Part shown: in pieces, positions 15,781 to 24,602 of the stretch | Numbering within the stretch: position 1 is the first letter of the stretch | How the letters are laid out: each line of letters opens with the position of its first letter | Origin: Chryseosolibacter sp964493505 | Lineage (GTDB): Bacteria; Bacteroidota; Bacteroidia; Cytophagales; Cyclobacteriaceae | Direction: 5' to 3' | Length of the DNA stretch: 64,000 nt | Assembly: GCA_964493505.1 (NCBI GenBank) | Contig: CAZBNP010000013.1 | Location: 62,001-126,000, forward strand | The notes under the pieces: generated by a model | The model's input: only the letters and a program-made list of their open reading frames with translations | What the model was told of the DNA's origin: nothing | Databases searched by the model: none | Program-made: the position numbers and the translations under genes

Positions 15781-17790
15781 CTAATCGTAAAATGACCAGT
15801 CGAAACCGAAATCGAAGATCGGTCGCTGGCCCGGGTAGTAGGGCGTCGGGAAGTAGCCGGAACCTGTCACCAACTGGATAACATTGTTGTACTTAAAGAA
15901 CACCCTGGCGCGCTTGATCTTCGCGTTGACGAAAACATCCACGAGCGGAAACGCCGGCGATTCAAACACATCCTGATTATAGAACTGCTGGATAGCCGGA
16001 GCGTAGCCGGGGGCAAAGTAAGCCGACTTCCGGTGCAGGTCGACGCCCGCGTGCATATCGAGATTTCCATTAAAGAAGATGTTCGAATAGGCGAGTTGCG
16101 CATTGACAAAAAGATCAGGGACGCGTATAGCATCATCGTTATTCTCGAGAAACAAGGTATATATCGACCGGTTGCTCAGCGTCAAATGACGGAAGAACGT
16201 AAGCGACCAACGCACTTCGGGGGCAGCGAGAATCTGATTCCCGCCCGACTGTACCGGTACGACCATTTGCGTGGAGGGGGCGTCTGATATCTTGTCGAAG
16301 AACACATAGTTGCGATGGCGCGTAAGCGTAATACCGGGGGAAATACTGAATACGTTACTTCGATAATGCAGAAATCCATCGAGTTGAGAGGTCTCTATGT
16401 TCTTCAGTCCTTCCAACGGCGCAAGCCAGTGATCCCAGAAATCATGCCTGCCGCGGTACGACTGCGAGAGAAAGGAAGGCTTGTATAAGAAATGTTTCAA
16501 TGATGCCGAAAGCCACTTACTCTTAAGAAATCCCTCAATCCGAAAATTACCATCGGGAATTATGATTTCGGCACGACCGGTAAGCTCAACCAGTGAATCG
16601 AGCGCCAATGAAACCCGGCCTCCAAAATAATGTTCATCCCCCTTCTCGTCAGGATACCGGCTGAGAGAAGGCGCGCCGCCCGGCATACGCTCATATCGCA
16701 TGTGATAGTGACGAATGGCGTAGTAGCCATTGTAGAACAGCTTAAGCAGGTTACCCTTGAAGCCGACTTCATTTCTCACGGTACGAATAACGGCCGCATC
16801 CCGGACACTGTCTGACGCTGCGGGATTGGTAAGTCCGAAAAACAACGAATCGATGGACTCGCTGGCCATGTCCAGAAACTTGTTCTGCTGCTTATAGCGG
16901 TCGAGTGTGTGGTAGAACTGCAACCCACTTCCGATTTTATATTGATGAAAGAGATGGAAGTTCGTCCGAAGATCCTCAGACGATGCCGTTGTAAGCCACG
17001 GCCGCGCGTTCTCATCAAAATAATCGTCGATACTTTCCAGGGCGTCGGCATCGATCCGAACCCCTCCAAACTCATTCACACGGTGCAGCATACGCCTGAA
17101 ATTCATGAACAGCTGATAGGTGCTGTCCTTGTTTTCGTACGAAGTGTATGCGTCGTAGTAATTGCTCCGGGTGGTGCGATCGTTCTTTCCCCGCCGCTGG
17201 ACCTGCTTGTCGGCAAATATCCCGCGAAAATTAAATCCGAAGTTCCAGCGTGGATTAATGTTGCGGCTAAAGGTTGCCCGCGTGATTGAGCGGCCCTGAC
17301 CACCCAATATAAGCTCCATGTTGGTGTAGGGCGATTTGGTATCATAGTACTTAACCTCCTCGGCATCCCAGTAGAGATCGTATGCGTGATAGCCGGTCGT
17401 CGCTCCGATCTCCGCGGGCGCTCCCGAATAGATCGGGTGGATAGCGGTACCGATGTTGCCGAGATCCTGATAAAGGTTGTTGTTCTTTTGAACGTAGTTT
17501 GCGTTCCGGTGAAAGTTGTGGATAAACGTATCGATGGAATGCAGAACCGGGCGATTCATAAACACATCGCGTTCATAGAAATACGTCGATGTATTCGGGC
17601 CATAAACCTGCCGCGTGGTATCGTCTATGACGCGTGATCCAGTGCGGCGAGGCGCTTGCTGTGCCTGGGCAACATCGGCGGTTAAAAACATACACGCCAG
17701 TAAGAACAGGATAATCCGGAATTGCACGCGCAAAAATACCCGGCTATCCGTTCGATCCGGAGTATTGCCTTGTTTTTTTTTACCCAGCAT
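15781..17790 (-). CDS. Bacteroidota putative outer-membrane porin
   Basis: About 669 aa. A hydrophobic signal segment (about 25-45, ending AQAQQ) is followed by a long beta-rich protein with alternating aromatic and charged residues, ending in Phe-rich strands (FDFGFDWSFYD). This matches the Bacteroidota 'putative porin' family, outer-membrane beta-barrels of 600-700 residues. The start is placed at ATG 17790, which overlaps the lpxK stop by 11 bases; the longer version to 17835 would overlap more. It is downstream of lpxK on the same strand, so probably co-transcribed with a lipid A gene. What passes through it is unknown. Confidence 0.82.
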   Translation of the reverse strand: MLGKKKQGNTPDRTDSRVFLRVQFRIILFLLACMFLTADVAQAQQAPRRTGSRVIDDTTRQVYGPNTSTYFYERDVFMNRPVLHSIDTFIHNFHRNANYVQKNNNLYQDLGNIGTAIHPIYSGAPAEIGATTGYHAYDLYWDAEEVKYYDTKSPYTNMELILGGQGRSITRATFSRNINPRWNFGFNFRGIFADKQVQRRGKNDRTTRSNYYDAYTSYENKDSTYQLFMNFRRMLHRVNEFGGVRIDADALESIDDYFDENARPWLTTASSEDLRTNFHLFHQYKIGSGLQFYHTLDRYKQQNKFLDMASESIDSLFFGLTNPAASDSVRDAAVIRTVRNEVGFKGNLLKLFYNGYYAIRHYHMRYERMPGGAPSLSRYPDEKGDEHYFGGRVSLALDSLVELTGRAEIIIPDGNFRIEGFLKSKWLSASLKHFLYKPSFLSQSYRGRHDFWDHWLAPLEGLKNIETSQLDGFLHYRSNVFSISPGITLTRHRNYVFFDKISDAPSTQMVVPVQSGGNQILAAPEVRWSLTFFRHLTLSNRSIYTLFLENNDDAIRVPDLFVNAQLAYSNIFFNGNLDMHAGVDLHRKSAYFAPGYAPAIQQFYNQDVFESPAFPLVDVFVNAKIKRARVFFKYNNVIQLVTGSGYFPTPYYPGQRPIFDFGFDWSFYD

Positions 17791-18808
17791 AAGATCTGAC
17801 GACATCAAGCACCATCGCATCAAAATCCTTTCCATCTTTCAGAAACCCGATCCTGATAGGCAAAAAATTCAGTTCAACGGAAGCCTTCTCGAATATCTGC
17901 GGATCCATTTTCACAACATCCTTCTCGGTAGTCACGACCACCGCATCATTTTTGGCGGCGAGTGTGCAGATATCCGAGAGGTCCTTCGTCGTGTAGAGAT
18001 GATGGTCGCGGTACCGGAGATGAGCGGCAAGGCGATAATTCTTGCGCAGATAGGCTTCCAGGGGGCCAGGACTGGCGATCCCCGAAATAAGTACGACGTT
18101 GTCTGTCTTACCGATGACACCGGACGTGACCGGTGTCATCGCTCCGTAAGTGACTGTTGTAAAAAACACCGGTTTGTCCGAATAATTGCGAATCCTCCCT
18201 TCCAGTTTGATCATGTTTTCGTCAGAAATATTAGCAGGGCACTTTGTCACCACCACCACATCCGCTCGCGCTGCACCGCGTTTCGATTCGCGGAGCCGAC
18301 CCGCGGGTAGAAGATAGTCGTCAACAAACAGGTTGTTGTAGTCTGTCAGCAGGATCTGAAAAGACGGCCTGACACGACGGTGCTGAAATGCGTCGTCGAG
18401 GAGGATAACACCTACATCCTCGCGCTCCTGAAGAATATGCGGGATCGCCAGCGCCCGGTCTTCTCCAACGGCAACAACTACCCCGGTACCGAATTTTCGG
18501 TAGAACTGGTAAGGTTCGTCGCCCACGGTCGTCGGATTGTCGCTCTCTCCCACAATGCGCATACCCTTTGTCCTTCTTCCGTATCCCCGGCTCAGGGTCG
18601 CCACCCTGGCGTCGGGCGAAAGCAGGCGAATGAGGTGTTCGACCATGGGAGTTTTTCCGGTGCCCCCTACGCTGAGGTTTCCGACACTGATAACCGGGAT
18701 ATCGAATTGCGCAGTGGGTTTTACACCCGTGTCGTACAGACGATTTCGGATACTCGTTATTGCGTCAAACAACACCGCAAAAGGAAAAAGGAGCATACCA
18801 GGCTTCAT
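17780..18808 (-). CDS. lpxK: Tetraacyldisaccharide 4'-kinase
   Basis: 342-aa inner-membrane-associated kinase that phosphorylates the 4' position of the lipid A disaccharide, the sixth step of the Raetz pathway. The N-terminal amphipathic/hydrophobic segment (about 4-20) is the membrane anchor. The P-loop GNLSVGGTGKTP (43-54) is the family signature, and LLDDAFQHRR follows, the second conserved motif. Length is normal for the family. I start at ATG 18808; a TTG three codons upstream is the only alternative. It shows that the organism makes lipid A and is Gram-negative. Confidence 0.95.
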   Translation of the reverse strand: MKPGMLLFPFAVLFDAITSIRNRLYDTGVKPTAQFDIPVISVGNLSVGGTGKTPMVEHLIRLLSPDARVATLSRGYGRRTKGMRIVGESDNPTTVGDEPYQFYRKFGTGVVVAVGEDRALAIPHILQEREDVGVILLDDAFQHRRVRPSFQILLTDYNNLFVDDYLLPAGRLRESKRGAARADVVVVTKCPANISDENMIKLEGRIRNYSDKPVFFTTVTYGAMTPVTSGVIGKTDNVVLISGIASPGPLEAYLRKNYRLAAHLRYRDHHLYTTKDLSDICTLAAKNDAVVVTTEKDVVKMDPQIFEKASVELNFLPIRIGFLKDGKDFDAMVLDVVRSYAG

Positions 18809-18880
18809 AACGCGCAAGAAAGGGGAAATAGCGGAATTTTTACCGACTTTCCCTTACTTTGAGCCGGAAAGCCGAATCTT

Positions 18881-19984
18881 ATGGGACGTATTCAAATTAA
18901 AGATGTCGTAGCGTATCTGGAGTCATTCGCGCCGTTGACCTACCAGGAGTCATACGACAACTCCGGATTGCTGACGGGAGACCTCGCAGCCGAGGCAAAG
19001 GGAGTGATGGTGACGCTTGATTGTACAGAACTCGTTGTAGATGAGGCAATTGAGGCTGGGTGTAACATGATTGTGGCCCACCATCCTATCGTTTTCAAAG
19101 GCCTCAAGCGACTTACCGGGGCCAACTACGTAGAACGCACGGTGATCAAAGCGATACGCAATGACATTGCTATCTACGCTATTCATACAAACCTGGACAA
19201 TCTGCACACAGGCGTCAACCGAAAGATTTGCGAAAAAATCGGTATTACGAATACACGGGTTCTTGCACCAAAAACAGATGTTCTGACCAAATTGGTGACG
19301 TTCGTGCCGCAGGCGAAAGTCGGCGACGTGCTCACCGCCCTTTACAAAGCCGGGGCGGGACAGATCGGCAATTACCAGAACTGCAGTTTCAGCGTTGATG
19401 GTCGCGGCACCTTCAAGCCGAATGATCAGGCAAACCCGGTAATTGGTGAAAGGTCGGTGCTGGAAGTAGTGGACGAGACACGTATCGAGCTGATCTTCCC
19501 CTCCCATCTGCAGGGAAAAATCCTGCATGCCCTACGGCACGCGCATCCATACGAAGAGGTGGCCTACTACTTCACCCGGTTGAGCAACCAGAATCAGGAG
19601 GTTGGCGCTGGTATGATCGGAGACCTCGCCGAACCTTTGGAACCATCCGAGTTCCTGAGGCGTTTGAAAAACAGTATGGAACTCAAGGTCATACGCCATA
19701 CCCGAATCCTTGATATGCCTGTTAAGAAAGTAGCGGTTTGTGGAGGCAGCGGCAGTTTCCTTTTACCACAGGCCCGGCGCGCCGGTGCCCAGGTGTACAT
19801 CTCGGCAGACTTTAAATATCACGAATTCTTTGACGCTGAGGATCAGCTTATAATCGCTGATATCGGCCATTATGAGAGCGAGGTCTATACGAAGGAGTTA
19901 CTAGGAGAGGTTTTAACAAAAAAATTTCCTAATTTTGCACTCTATTTTTCCCGGACGGTCACGAATCCAATAAGCTACCTCTAA
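18881..19984 (+). CDS. Nif3-like dinuclear metal-centre protein
   Basis: 367-aa protein of the Nif3/YbgI family (often named GTP cyclohydrolase 1 type 2 homolog). Conserved features: YDNSGLLTGD near the start, the metal-binding VAHHPIVFKG, HTNLDN, and C-terminal ADFKYHEFFDAED and GHYESE motifs. The length includes the inserted PII-like (CutA-like) domain in the middle (about 130-230), typical of the longer subgroup. These proteins form hexameric rings with two metal ions per subunit; the physiological reaction is unsettled. It precedes the zinc-ribbon-like protein by five bases, a linkage common in Bacteroidota. Confidence 0.93.
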   Translation: MGRIQIKDVVAYLESFAPLTYQESYDNSGLLTGDLAAEAKGVMVTLDCTELVVDEAIEAGCNMIVAHHPIVFKGLKRLTGANYVERTVIKAIRNDIAIYAIHTNLDNLHTGVNRKICEKIGITNTRVLAPKTDVLTKLVTFVPQAKVGDVLTALYKAGAGQIGNYQNCSFSVDGRGTFKPNDQANPVIGERSVLEVVDETRIELIFPSHLQGKILHALRHAHPYEEVAYYFTRLSNQNQEVGAGMIGDLAEPLEPSEFLRRLKNSMELKVIRHTRILDMPVKKVAVCGGSGSFLLPQARRAGAQVYISADFKYHEFFDAEDQLIIADIGHYESEVYTKELLGEVLTKKFPNFALYFSRTVTNPISYL

Positions 19985-19989
19985 AATAA

Positions 19990-20793
19990 ATGGAAAATCA
20001 ATCAATTGCCCAAAAACTTGAAGCCCTTGTAAAACTCCAGGCAATAGACTCAAAAGTCGACGAATTAAAGAAACTGAGAGGGGATCTCCCCGACGAGGTT
20101 CAGGACCTCGAAGACGAGATCGAAGGATACAAGACCAGATTTCAGCGTCACGAAACGGAGTTAAAAGACCTGGAAGAAAGCATCAAGAAGAACAAGGAAG
20201 GGGCCAAAGAGGCAGAAAAACTAATCAAGAAATACGCAGAACAACAAAAAAACGTCAGAAACAACCGGGAATTTGACGCCATCACCAAAGAAATAGAACT
20301 CCAGGAACTCGAAATTCAAATCTGCGAAAAGCGCGTCAAAGAAGCCAAAGACCTCGTCCAGGCCAAAAAAGACGAAATCGAGAAGACCGACACCCTCATC
20401 GGCGAACGAAGCGAACACCTCGACAATAAAAAGAAAGAGCTCGACGCAATCCTTGCTGAGAGCGAGGAAGAGGAGAAAAAATTGCTGGCCGACCGGGAAA
20501 AAGCCACTAAAAAAATCGAAGACAAGCTGCTCAAATACTACGAACGACTTCGCGGAAGCCTCTCAAACGGGCTCGCGGTTGTGCGTGTGGTCAGAGGCGC
20601 TGCTGAAGGTTGTAACATCGTTATCCCCGCCCAAAAGATCGCTGAGATAAGAGAAAAGAAAAAAATTGTGATAGATGAGCATTCCGGGCGTATTTTAGCA
20701 GATGTTGACATGGATTCACTGGATGAAGCAAACAAACCGAAAAGCTCCAAGACCCCAGTTGCCTCTCCAAGCCGGAGAAGGAAGGTCGAATAA
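19990..20793 (+). CDS. Coiled-coil protein with degenerate C4 zinc ribbon
   Basis: 267 aa. Residues 1-185 form a long charged coiled coil, very rich in Lys and Glu; residues 200-240 correspond to the C-terminal zinc ribbon of this family. In relatives the ribbon has two Cys pairs. Here only one of the four is left: C208. The others are A205, D229 and S232, in the surrounding IPAQKIAEIREKKKI and SGRIL motifs, which are intact. Zinc binding is therefore unlikely. The gene starts five bases after the Nif3-like gene. The family's exact function is not known; DNA or nucleic-acid-linked roles have been suggested for it. Confidence 0.88.
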   Translation: MENQSIAQKLEALVKLQAIDSKVDELKKLRGDLPDEVQDLEDEIEGYKTRFQRHETELKDLEESIKKNKEGAKEAEKLIKKYAEQQKNVRNNREFDAITKEIELQELEIQICEKRVKEAKDLVQAKKDEIEKTDTLIGERSEHLDNKKKELDAILAESEEEEKKLLADREKATKKIEDKLLKYYERLRGSLSNGLAVVRVVRGAAEGCNIVIPAQKIAEIREKKKIVIDEHSGRILADVDMDSLDEANKPKSSKTPVASPSRRRKVE

Positions 20794-20797
20794 TTCT

Positions 20798-22267
20798 TTG
20801 AAACGAACTTATAGAGAGAAGGCAGCCCTATTGGTCTGCCTCTTTTTGTTTCCCCTCACCTGTGTCTATTCGCAGGAAATAGTGTTTGACGCTAATCTTC
20901 TTGAAGCTCACCGACTGGCGCTCAACCTCCGGCCCGACGATGCGCTCCGGCATCTTCAGAATAGAGACGATATCGGCGCGATATATGTCGCCTCACTTGC
21001 CGAGGCTATCGAGCTGCTCATCACCGAAGACAACACCAGGTTTTCGGAATACGAGGAGCGCTTTCACCAACGGGTCGACAGGAACGTAAAAGGATCCGCC
21101 CGCGACTATCAGTTCCTCCAGGCTGAGATCCGAACGCACTGGGCATTCATCTATCTTAAGTTCGGGCACGAGCTCGACGGAGCCCTGCAGCTCAGGCAGG
21201 CTTATCAGATCGCAGAAAGCTGTCGCGAAAAATTCCCGGACTATCTGCCCATTCGCAAGACGTCGGGCTTGCTGCGCCTCATCGTTGGATCAATTCCTGA
21301 TAAGTACAACTGGGTTCTCAGTCTTCTTAATATGAGTGGGACAATCTCCGGCGGATTGGAAGACCTCCGCGCAGTATCGTCTCTGCCGGCCTCTCCGTTT
21401 TCTCTGGAAAGCAAGATCCTGTATGCCCTCGTACAAGGCTTCCTTCTGGCAGATCCCGGTTCCGCAGTAGAAAGTATGAACGCCGTACTCGCTGCCGACA
21501 AAGGCAACCGGCTGGCGATGTTTTTCAACGCCTCTCTCGCATTGAAAAGCTCCCGGAACGACGTTGCCTTGGAACTGCTGGACGGCCTTTCACAGACTGA
21601 TGCAGGTATTCCACTCTACTACGCAGACTACCTCCGCGGTGAAGCCAACCTGCACAAGGGCGACTATATGAATGCCCTGGCCGCTTATCGCTGGTTTATC
21701 GAACACCAACCCGGTCAGAACTACATTAAGGATGCGCACTACAAAATCGGATTGTGCTATTGGCTCAATGGGAACGAGAGTGACGCATTCGAGGCATTCA
21801 AGGAAGCCAGGAGCAAGGGCAAGGAAGCAACAGAGGCTGACAAGTCAGCTGCGCACGCACTCGCCGACAAAGACCTTCCGAATATCAAGCTGACAAAAGT
21901 CCGGTTTCTAACCGATGGCGGGTACTACTCCGAAGCAGACGCGATCCTTTCGGGAATTACCAGCATGGATCTGCTGATCAAGCGCGACCAAATCGAATAC
22001 CTGTATCGAAAAGCGAGGCTTCTCCATAAGACAGGGAGCGCGGAAGCTGAAAAATATTACCTTGACACTATCAACATGACCGCGCAAGAGAACTGGTACT
22101 TCGCTCCCAATGCAAGCCTTCAACTCGGGTATATTTACCAATCGCAGAACAAGATCGCCGAAGCGGAAGACTATTTTCGACGCGCCCTCTCCTACCGCCG
22201 GCATGAGTACAAAAACAGCATCGACAGCAAGGCGCGCTCCGCACTAGCTCAACTCACACGCATGTGA
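20798..22267 (+). CDS. Secreted TPR-repeat protein
   Basis: About 489 aa. The N-terminal signal peptide ALLVCLFLFPLTCVYSQ is followed by helical repeats, with recognisable TPR units at about 285-350 (MNALAAYRWFIEHQPGQ, then AHYKIGLCYWLNGNESDAFEAF) and near the end (ASLQLGYIYQSQNKIAEAEDYFRRAL). The proposed start is TTG at 20798, four bases after the previous stop, because it begins directly before the signal sequence. The ATG at 20702 lies inside the previous gene and would hide the signal peptide. Probably periplasmic or outer-membrane-associated; partners unknown. Confidence 0.75.
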   Translation: MKRTYREKAALLVCLFLFPLTCVYSQEIVFDANLLEAHRLALNLRPDDALRHLQNRDDIGAIYVASLAEAIELLITEDNTRFSEYEERFHQRVDRNVKGSARDYQFLQAEIRTHWAFIYLKFGHELDGALQLRQAYQIAESCREKFPDYLPIRKTSGLLRLIVGSIPDKYNWVLSLLNMSGTISGGLEDLRAVSSLPASPFSLESKILYALVQGFLLADPGSAVESMNAVLAADKGNRLAMFFNASLALKSSRNDVALELLDGLSQTDAGIPLYYADYLRGEANLHKGDYMNALAAYRWFIEHQPGQNYIKDAHYKIGLCYWLNGNESDAFEAFKEARSKGKEATEADKSAAHALADKDLPNIKLTKVRFLTDGGYYSEADAILSGITSMDLLIKRDQIEYLYRKARLLHKTGSAEAEKYYLDTINMTAQENWYFAPNASLQLGYIYQSQNKIAEAEDYFRRALSYRRHEYKNSIDSKARSALAQLTRM

Positions 22268-22869
22268 GCGTCGTCATTGTGCTTTTCGACGGTGAACATG
22301 GTGCCTGTGTAGTTCAGCAAATACAGCCCGAGGTTCTGATGCTCGAACATATCCATCGACTGCAGGGGGTAGTGAAGAAGGTAACACAGCAGGATCCGTA
22401 TAGCGCGGCCATGCATACATATAAGGATGGTCTTCTCATCCTTTTTTGACATGATATAGTCGACCGCAGGTTTCATCCGCACCACCACATCGTCGGGACT
22501 CTCGCCCCCTTCAATCTTCAGGTGCGTGTTTCCTTTCCGCCATTGATCCAACATGTAATGGTAGTAAGCGTCCTCCTCGGGAGTTACCCGATGACCCTCT
22601 TTGGTCCCCCAACTGATTTCATTGAGCCCCACGAGTGAGTCGTGTGGAATACCGCCCTCGATGAAACGCTCAACCGATTGCCGTGCGCGCTTTAGCGCCG
22701 AGGTATAGATCTTGTCGAAAGGCACGTGTTTATAGGCATCGAAAAACAACGATGCCTGACTTCTTCCCAGGTCGTTCAGATCCGTGTCAACGCCGCTTCC
22801 CTGTACTATATTCTTCAGGTTAAAATCAGTTTGACCGTGCCGTACGAGGTAAACTTTTTTACTGACCAA
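22249..22869 (-). CDS. Histidine phosphatase family protein (phosphoglycerate-mutase-like)
   Basis: 206 aa. The RHG catalytic motif is LVRHGQTDF near the N-terminus, with the second His in ICMHGRAIR (about 150) and a Glu-containing loop NEISWGTKEG. This is the acid-phosphatase/PGAM branch of the superfamily, and substrate cannot be told from sequence. The start is TTG at 22869: a stop lies two codons upstream in frame and no ATG is available before the motif. Its last 19 bases overlap the end of the convergent TPR gene. Confidence 0.88.
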   Translation of the reverse strand: MVSKKVYLVRHGQTDFNLKNIVQGSGVDTDLNDLGRSQASLFFDAYKHVPFDKIYTSALKRARQSVERFIEGGIPHDSLVGLNEISWGTKEGHRVTPEEDAYYHYMLDQWRKGNTHLKIEGGESPDDVVVRMKPAVDYIMSKKDEKTILICMHGRAIRILLCYLLHYPLQSMDMFEHQNLGLYLLNYTGTMFTVEKHNDDAHMRVS

Positions 22870-22905
22870 TTTTTACATTATTTTGTCGCTGCTCACAACA
22901 GCCGG

Positions 22906-22913
22906 CAAAAATA
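22906..22913 (-). promoter_or_regulatory. Candidate -7 box (TATTTTTG) for the phosphatase gene
   Basis: On the minus strand TATTTTTG is an exact match to the Bacteroidota -7 element TAnnTTTG, 36 bp upstream of the TTG start. A matching -33 TTG at the right spacing is not clear. Confidence 0.35.
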
Positions 22914-22961
22914 GCCAAATTGTTCAAACATGAGCTATTGCACACCCAATTACTGAAATCG

Positions 22962-23393
22962 ATGGGGATTTTCTCTCAAAATATTACCGTGGCAGACCTG
23001 AACAGCCTGTCGAAGAACACCCTGTCGGGACACCTCGGGATCGAGTTCACCCGTATCGGGCCTGATTTCATCGAAGCCACCATGCCGGTAGACGCGCGTA
23101 CACATCAACCCCTCGGAATGTTACACGGTGGGGCGTCGGTAGCACTCGCAGAAACACTGGGGAGCGTCGCCGCAGCCTGCTGCCTAGACCGCGACAACCA
23201 ATTTTGTGTCGGACTCGAAATAAATGCCAATCATATTAAGGGTGTCAGGTCCGGCCACGTCACAGGCACGACAAAACCCGTACACATCGGGAAGAAAACA
23301 CAGGTGTGGGAAATCCGTATTGTCAATGAAAAGGAAGAACTGGTTTGCATCAGTCGTATCACCATGGCAGTACTCGACAAGAAAGACCAATAA
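22962..23393 (+). CDS. menI: 1,4-dihydroxy-2-naphthoyl-CoA thioesterase (hotdog fold)
   Basis: 143-aa hotdog thioesterase very like E. coli YdiI/MenI along its full length: a match to IEATMPVDARTHQPLGMLHGGASVALAE (with catalytic Glu in the LAE motif), then VGLEINANH and a C-terminal VWEIRI segment. MenI releases DHNA from its CoA thioester in menaquinone synthesis. It is the first gene of the men cluster, 12 bases before menF, which supports the assignment. I start at ATG 22962; a TTG 14 codons upstream is open but less likely. Confidence 0.85.
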   Translation: MGIFSQNITVADLNSLSKNTLSGHLGIEFTRIGPDFIEATMPVDARTHQPLGMLHGGASVALAETLGSVAAACCLDRDNQFCVGLEINANHIKGVRSGHVTGTTKPVHIGKKTQVWEIRIVNEKEELVCISRITMAVLDKKDQ

Positions 23394-23405
23394 GCTTCCA
23401 CTGGT

Positions 23406-24602
23406 ATGAACCTCGTTTCGGCTACTGCACTGTTTGAATATTCCGAGCGCGATCTTCTGTCACGCGTCCTCTCACGTTCAACTGCCCAGCGACAAGCGTC
23501 TGCCGTGTGGCGACTGCCTGGCTCCCCGATAACGCACGTACTCGTCAGCGACAATATCACATTGCTCAACCGCGAAGACTTTCTGGAAGATCTCGACCCC
23601 GGATTTCTCTTCGCTCCTTTTGAGCGAACGAAGAGCCGCGTGTACTTAAAGGCAGATCATCTGTTGACACTCCAAAAAGGAGCCGTGCACCAGGTCTCAA
23701 CAGCCGGAGGCCACGGTTCGCCTCAATGGCTCTCGGACTTGACGAAATCGTTGGGACATGAAAAACACAAACCTGAACCCGCAGCCATGTCAGTATCCCC
23801 GGACCAGGATCAACAGAGCTTCCAGAACGTCGTCATTCGCGCACTGGAACAGATCGAAACGGGATCGTTTGAAAAGATCGTTCCCTCACGAACCAAGACT
23901 ATCAACCTGCCCGACGACTTCGATATAACAGAAGCCTTTCAAAAACTTTGCAATGCCTATCCGGAAGCACTGATCTCGCTTGTGAGTATTCCCGGGATCG
24001 GCACCTGGCTTGGCGCAAGCCCGGAACTATTGGTTTCCGTTCAGGACAAAAGCTACTTCAAGACAGTAGCACTGGCCGGTACACAGCCCTATCAGCCCGG
24101 CACCGATATTAAATCGGTAGCGTGGACACAGAAGGAGATTGAAGAGCAGGCCTTGGTTGAACGCTACGTCATCAGCTGTTTCAAGAAAGTGCGCTTGCGC
24201 GAATACGACGAACAGGGACCCCGTACCGTTATCGCCGGAAACCTGATGCATTTGAAATCCGAGTTTACCGTCGACATGAAGGCGACAAACTTCTCACAGA
24301 TAGGAACGGTGATGCTGGATCTGCTGCATCCTACCTCCGCCGTTTGCGGCATGCCTTTGGATGCTGCCCTGCAATTCCTGCGGGAACACGAACATTACGA
24401 TCGCGAGTTTTACGCTGGCTATCTCGGGCCGGTAAATATTCACAACAACATCGATCTTTTTGTCAATATCCGCTGCATGCAGATATTTGGAACACAGGGA
24501 GTATTGTATGCAGGCGTGGGCATTACCAATGACTCCATTCCCGAAATGGAATGGAAGGAAACTGAAATGAAGTTTCAAACACTACTGAACGTCATCCTCT
24601 GA
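23406..24602 (+). CDS. menF: Isochorismate synthase
   Basis: 398-aa chorismate-binding enzyme that converts chorismate to isochorismate, the entry step of the classical menaquinone pathway. The C-terminal chorismate-binding domain (about 135-395) has LGASPELLV, the VALAGTQ motif and HPTSAVCGMP, then YAGYLGPV. The stop overlaps the menD start by one base (TGATG), so translation is coupled. Salicylate or siderophore roles are unlikely given the men neighbours. Confidence 0.93.
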   Translation: MNLVSATALFEYSERDLLSRVLSRSTAQRQASAVWRLPGSPITHVLVSDNITLLNREDFLEDLDPGFLFAPFERTKSRVYLKADHLLTLQKGAVHQVSTAGGHGSPQWLSDLTKSLGHEKHKPEPAAMSVSPDQDQQSFQNVVIRALEQIETGSFEKIVPSRTKTINLPDDFDITEAFQKLCNAYPEALISLVSIPGIGTWLGASPELLVSVQDKSYFKTVALAGTQPYQPGTDIKSVAWTQKEIEEQALVERYVISCFKKVRLREYDEQGPRTVIAGNLMHLKSEFTVDMKATNFSQIGTVMLDLLHPTSAVCGMPLDAALQFLREHEHYDREFYAGYLGPVNIHNNIDLFVNIRCMQIFGTQGVLYAGVGITNDSIPEMEWKETEMKFQTLLNVIL

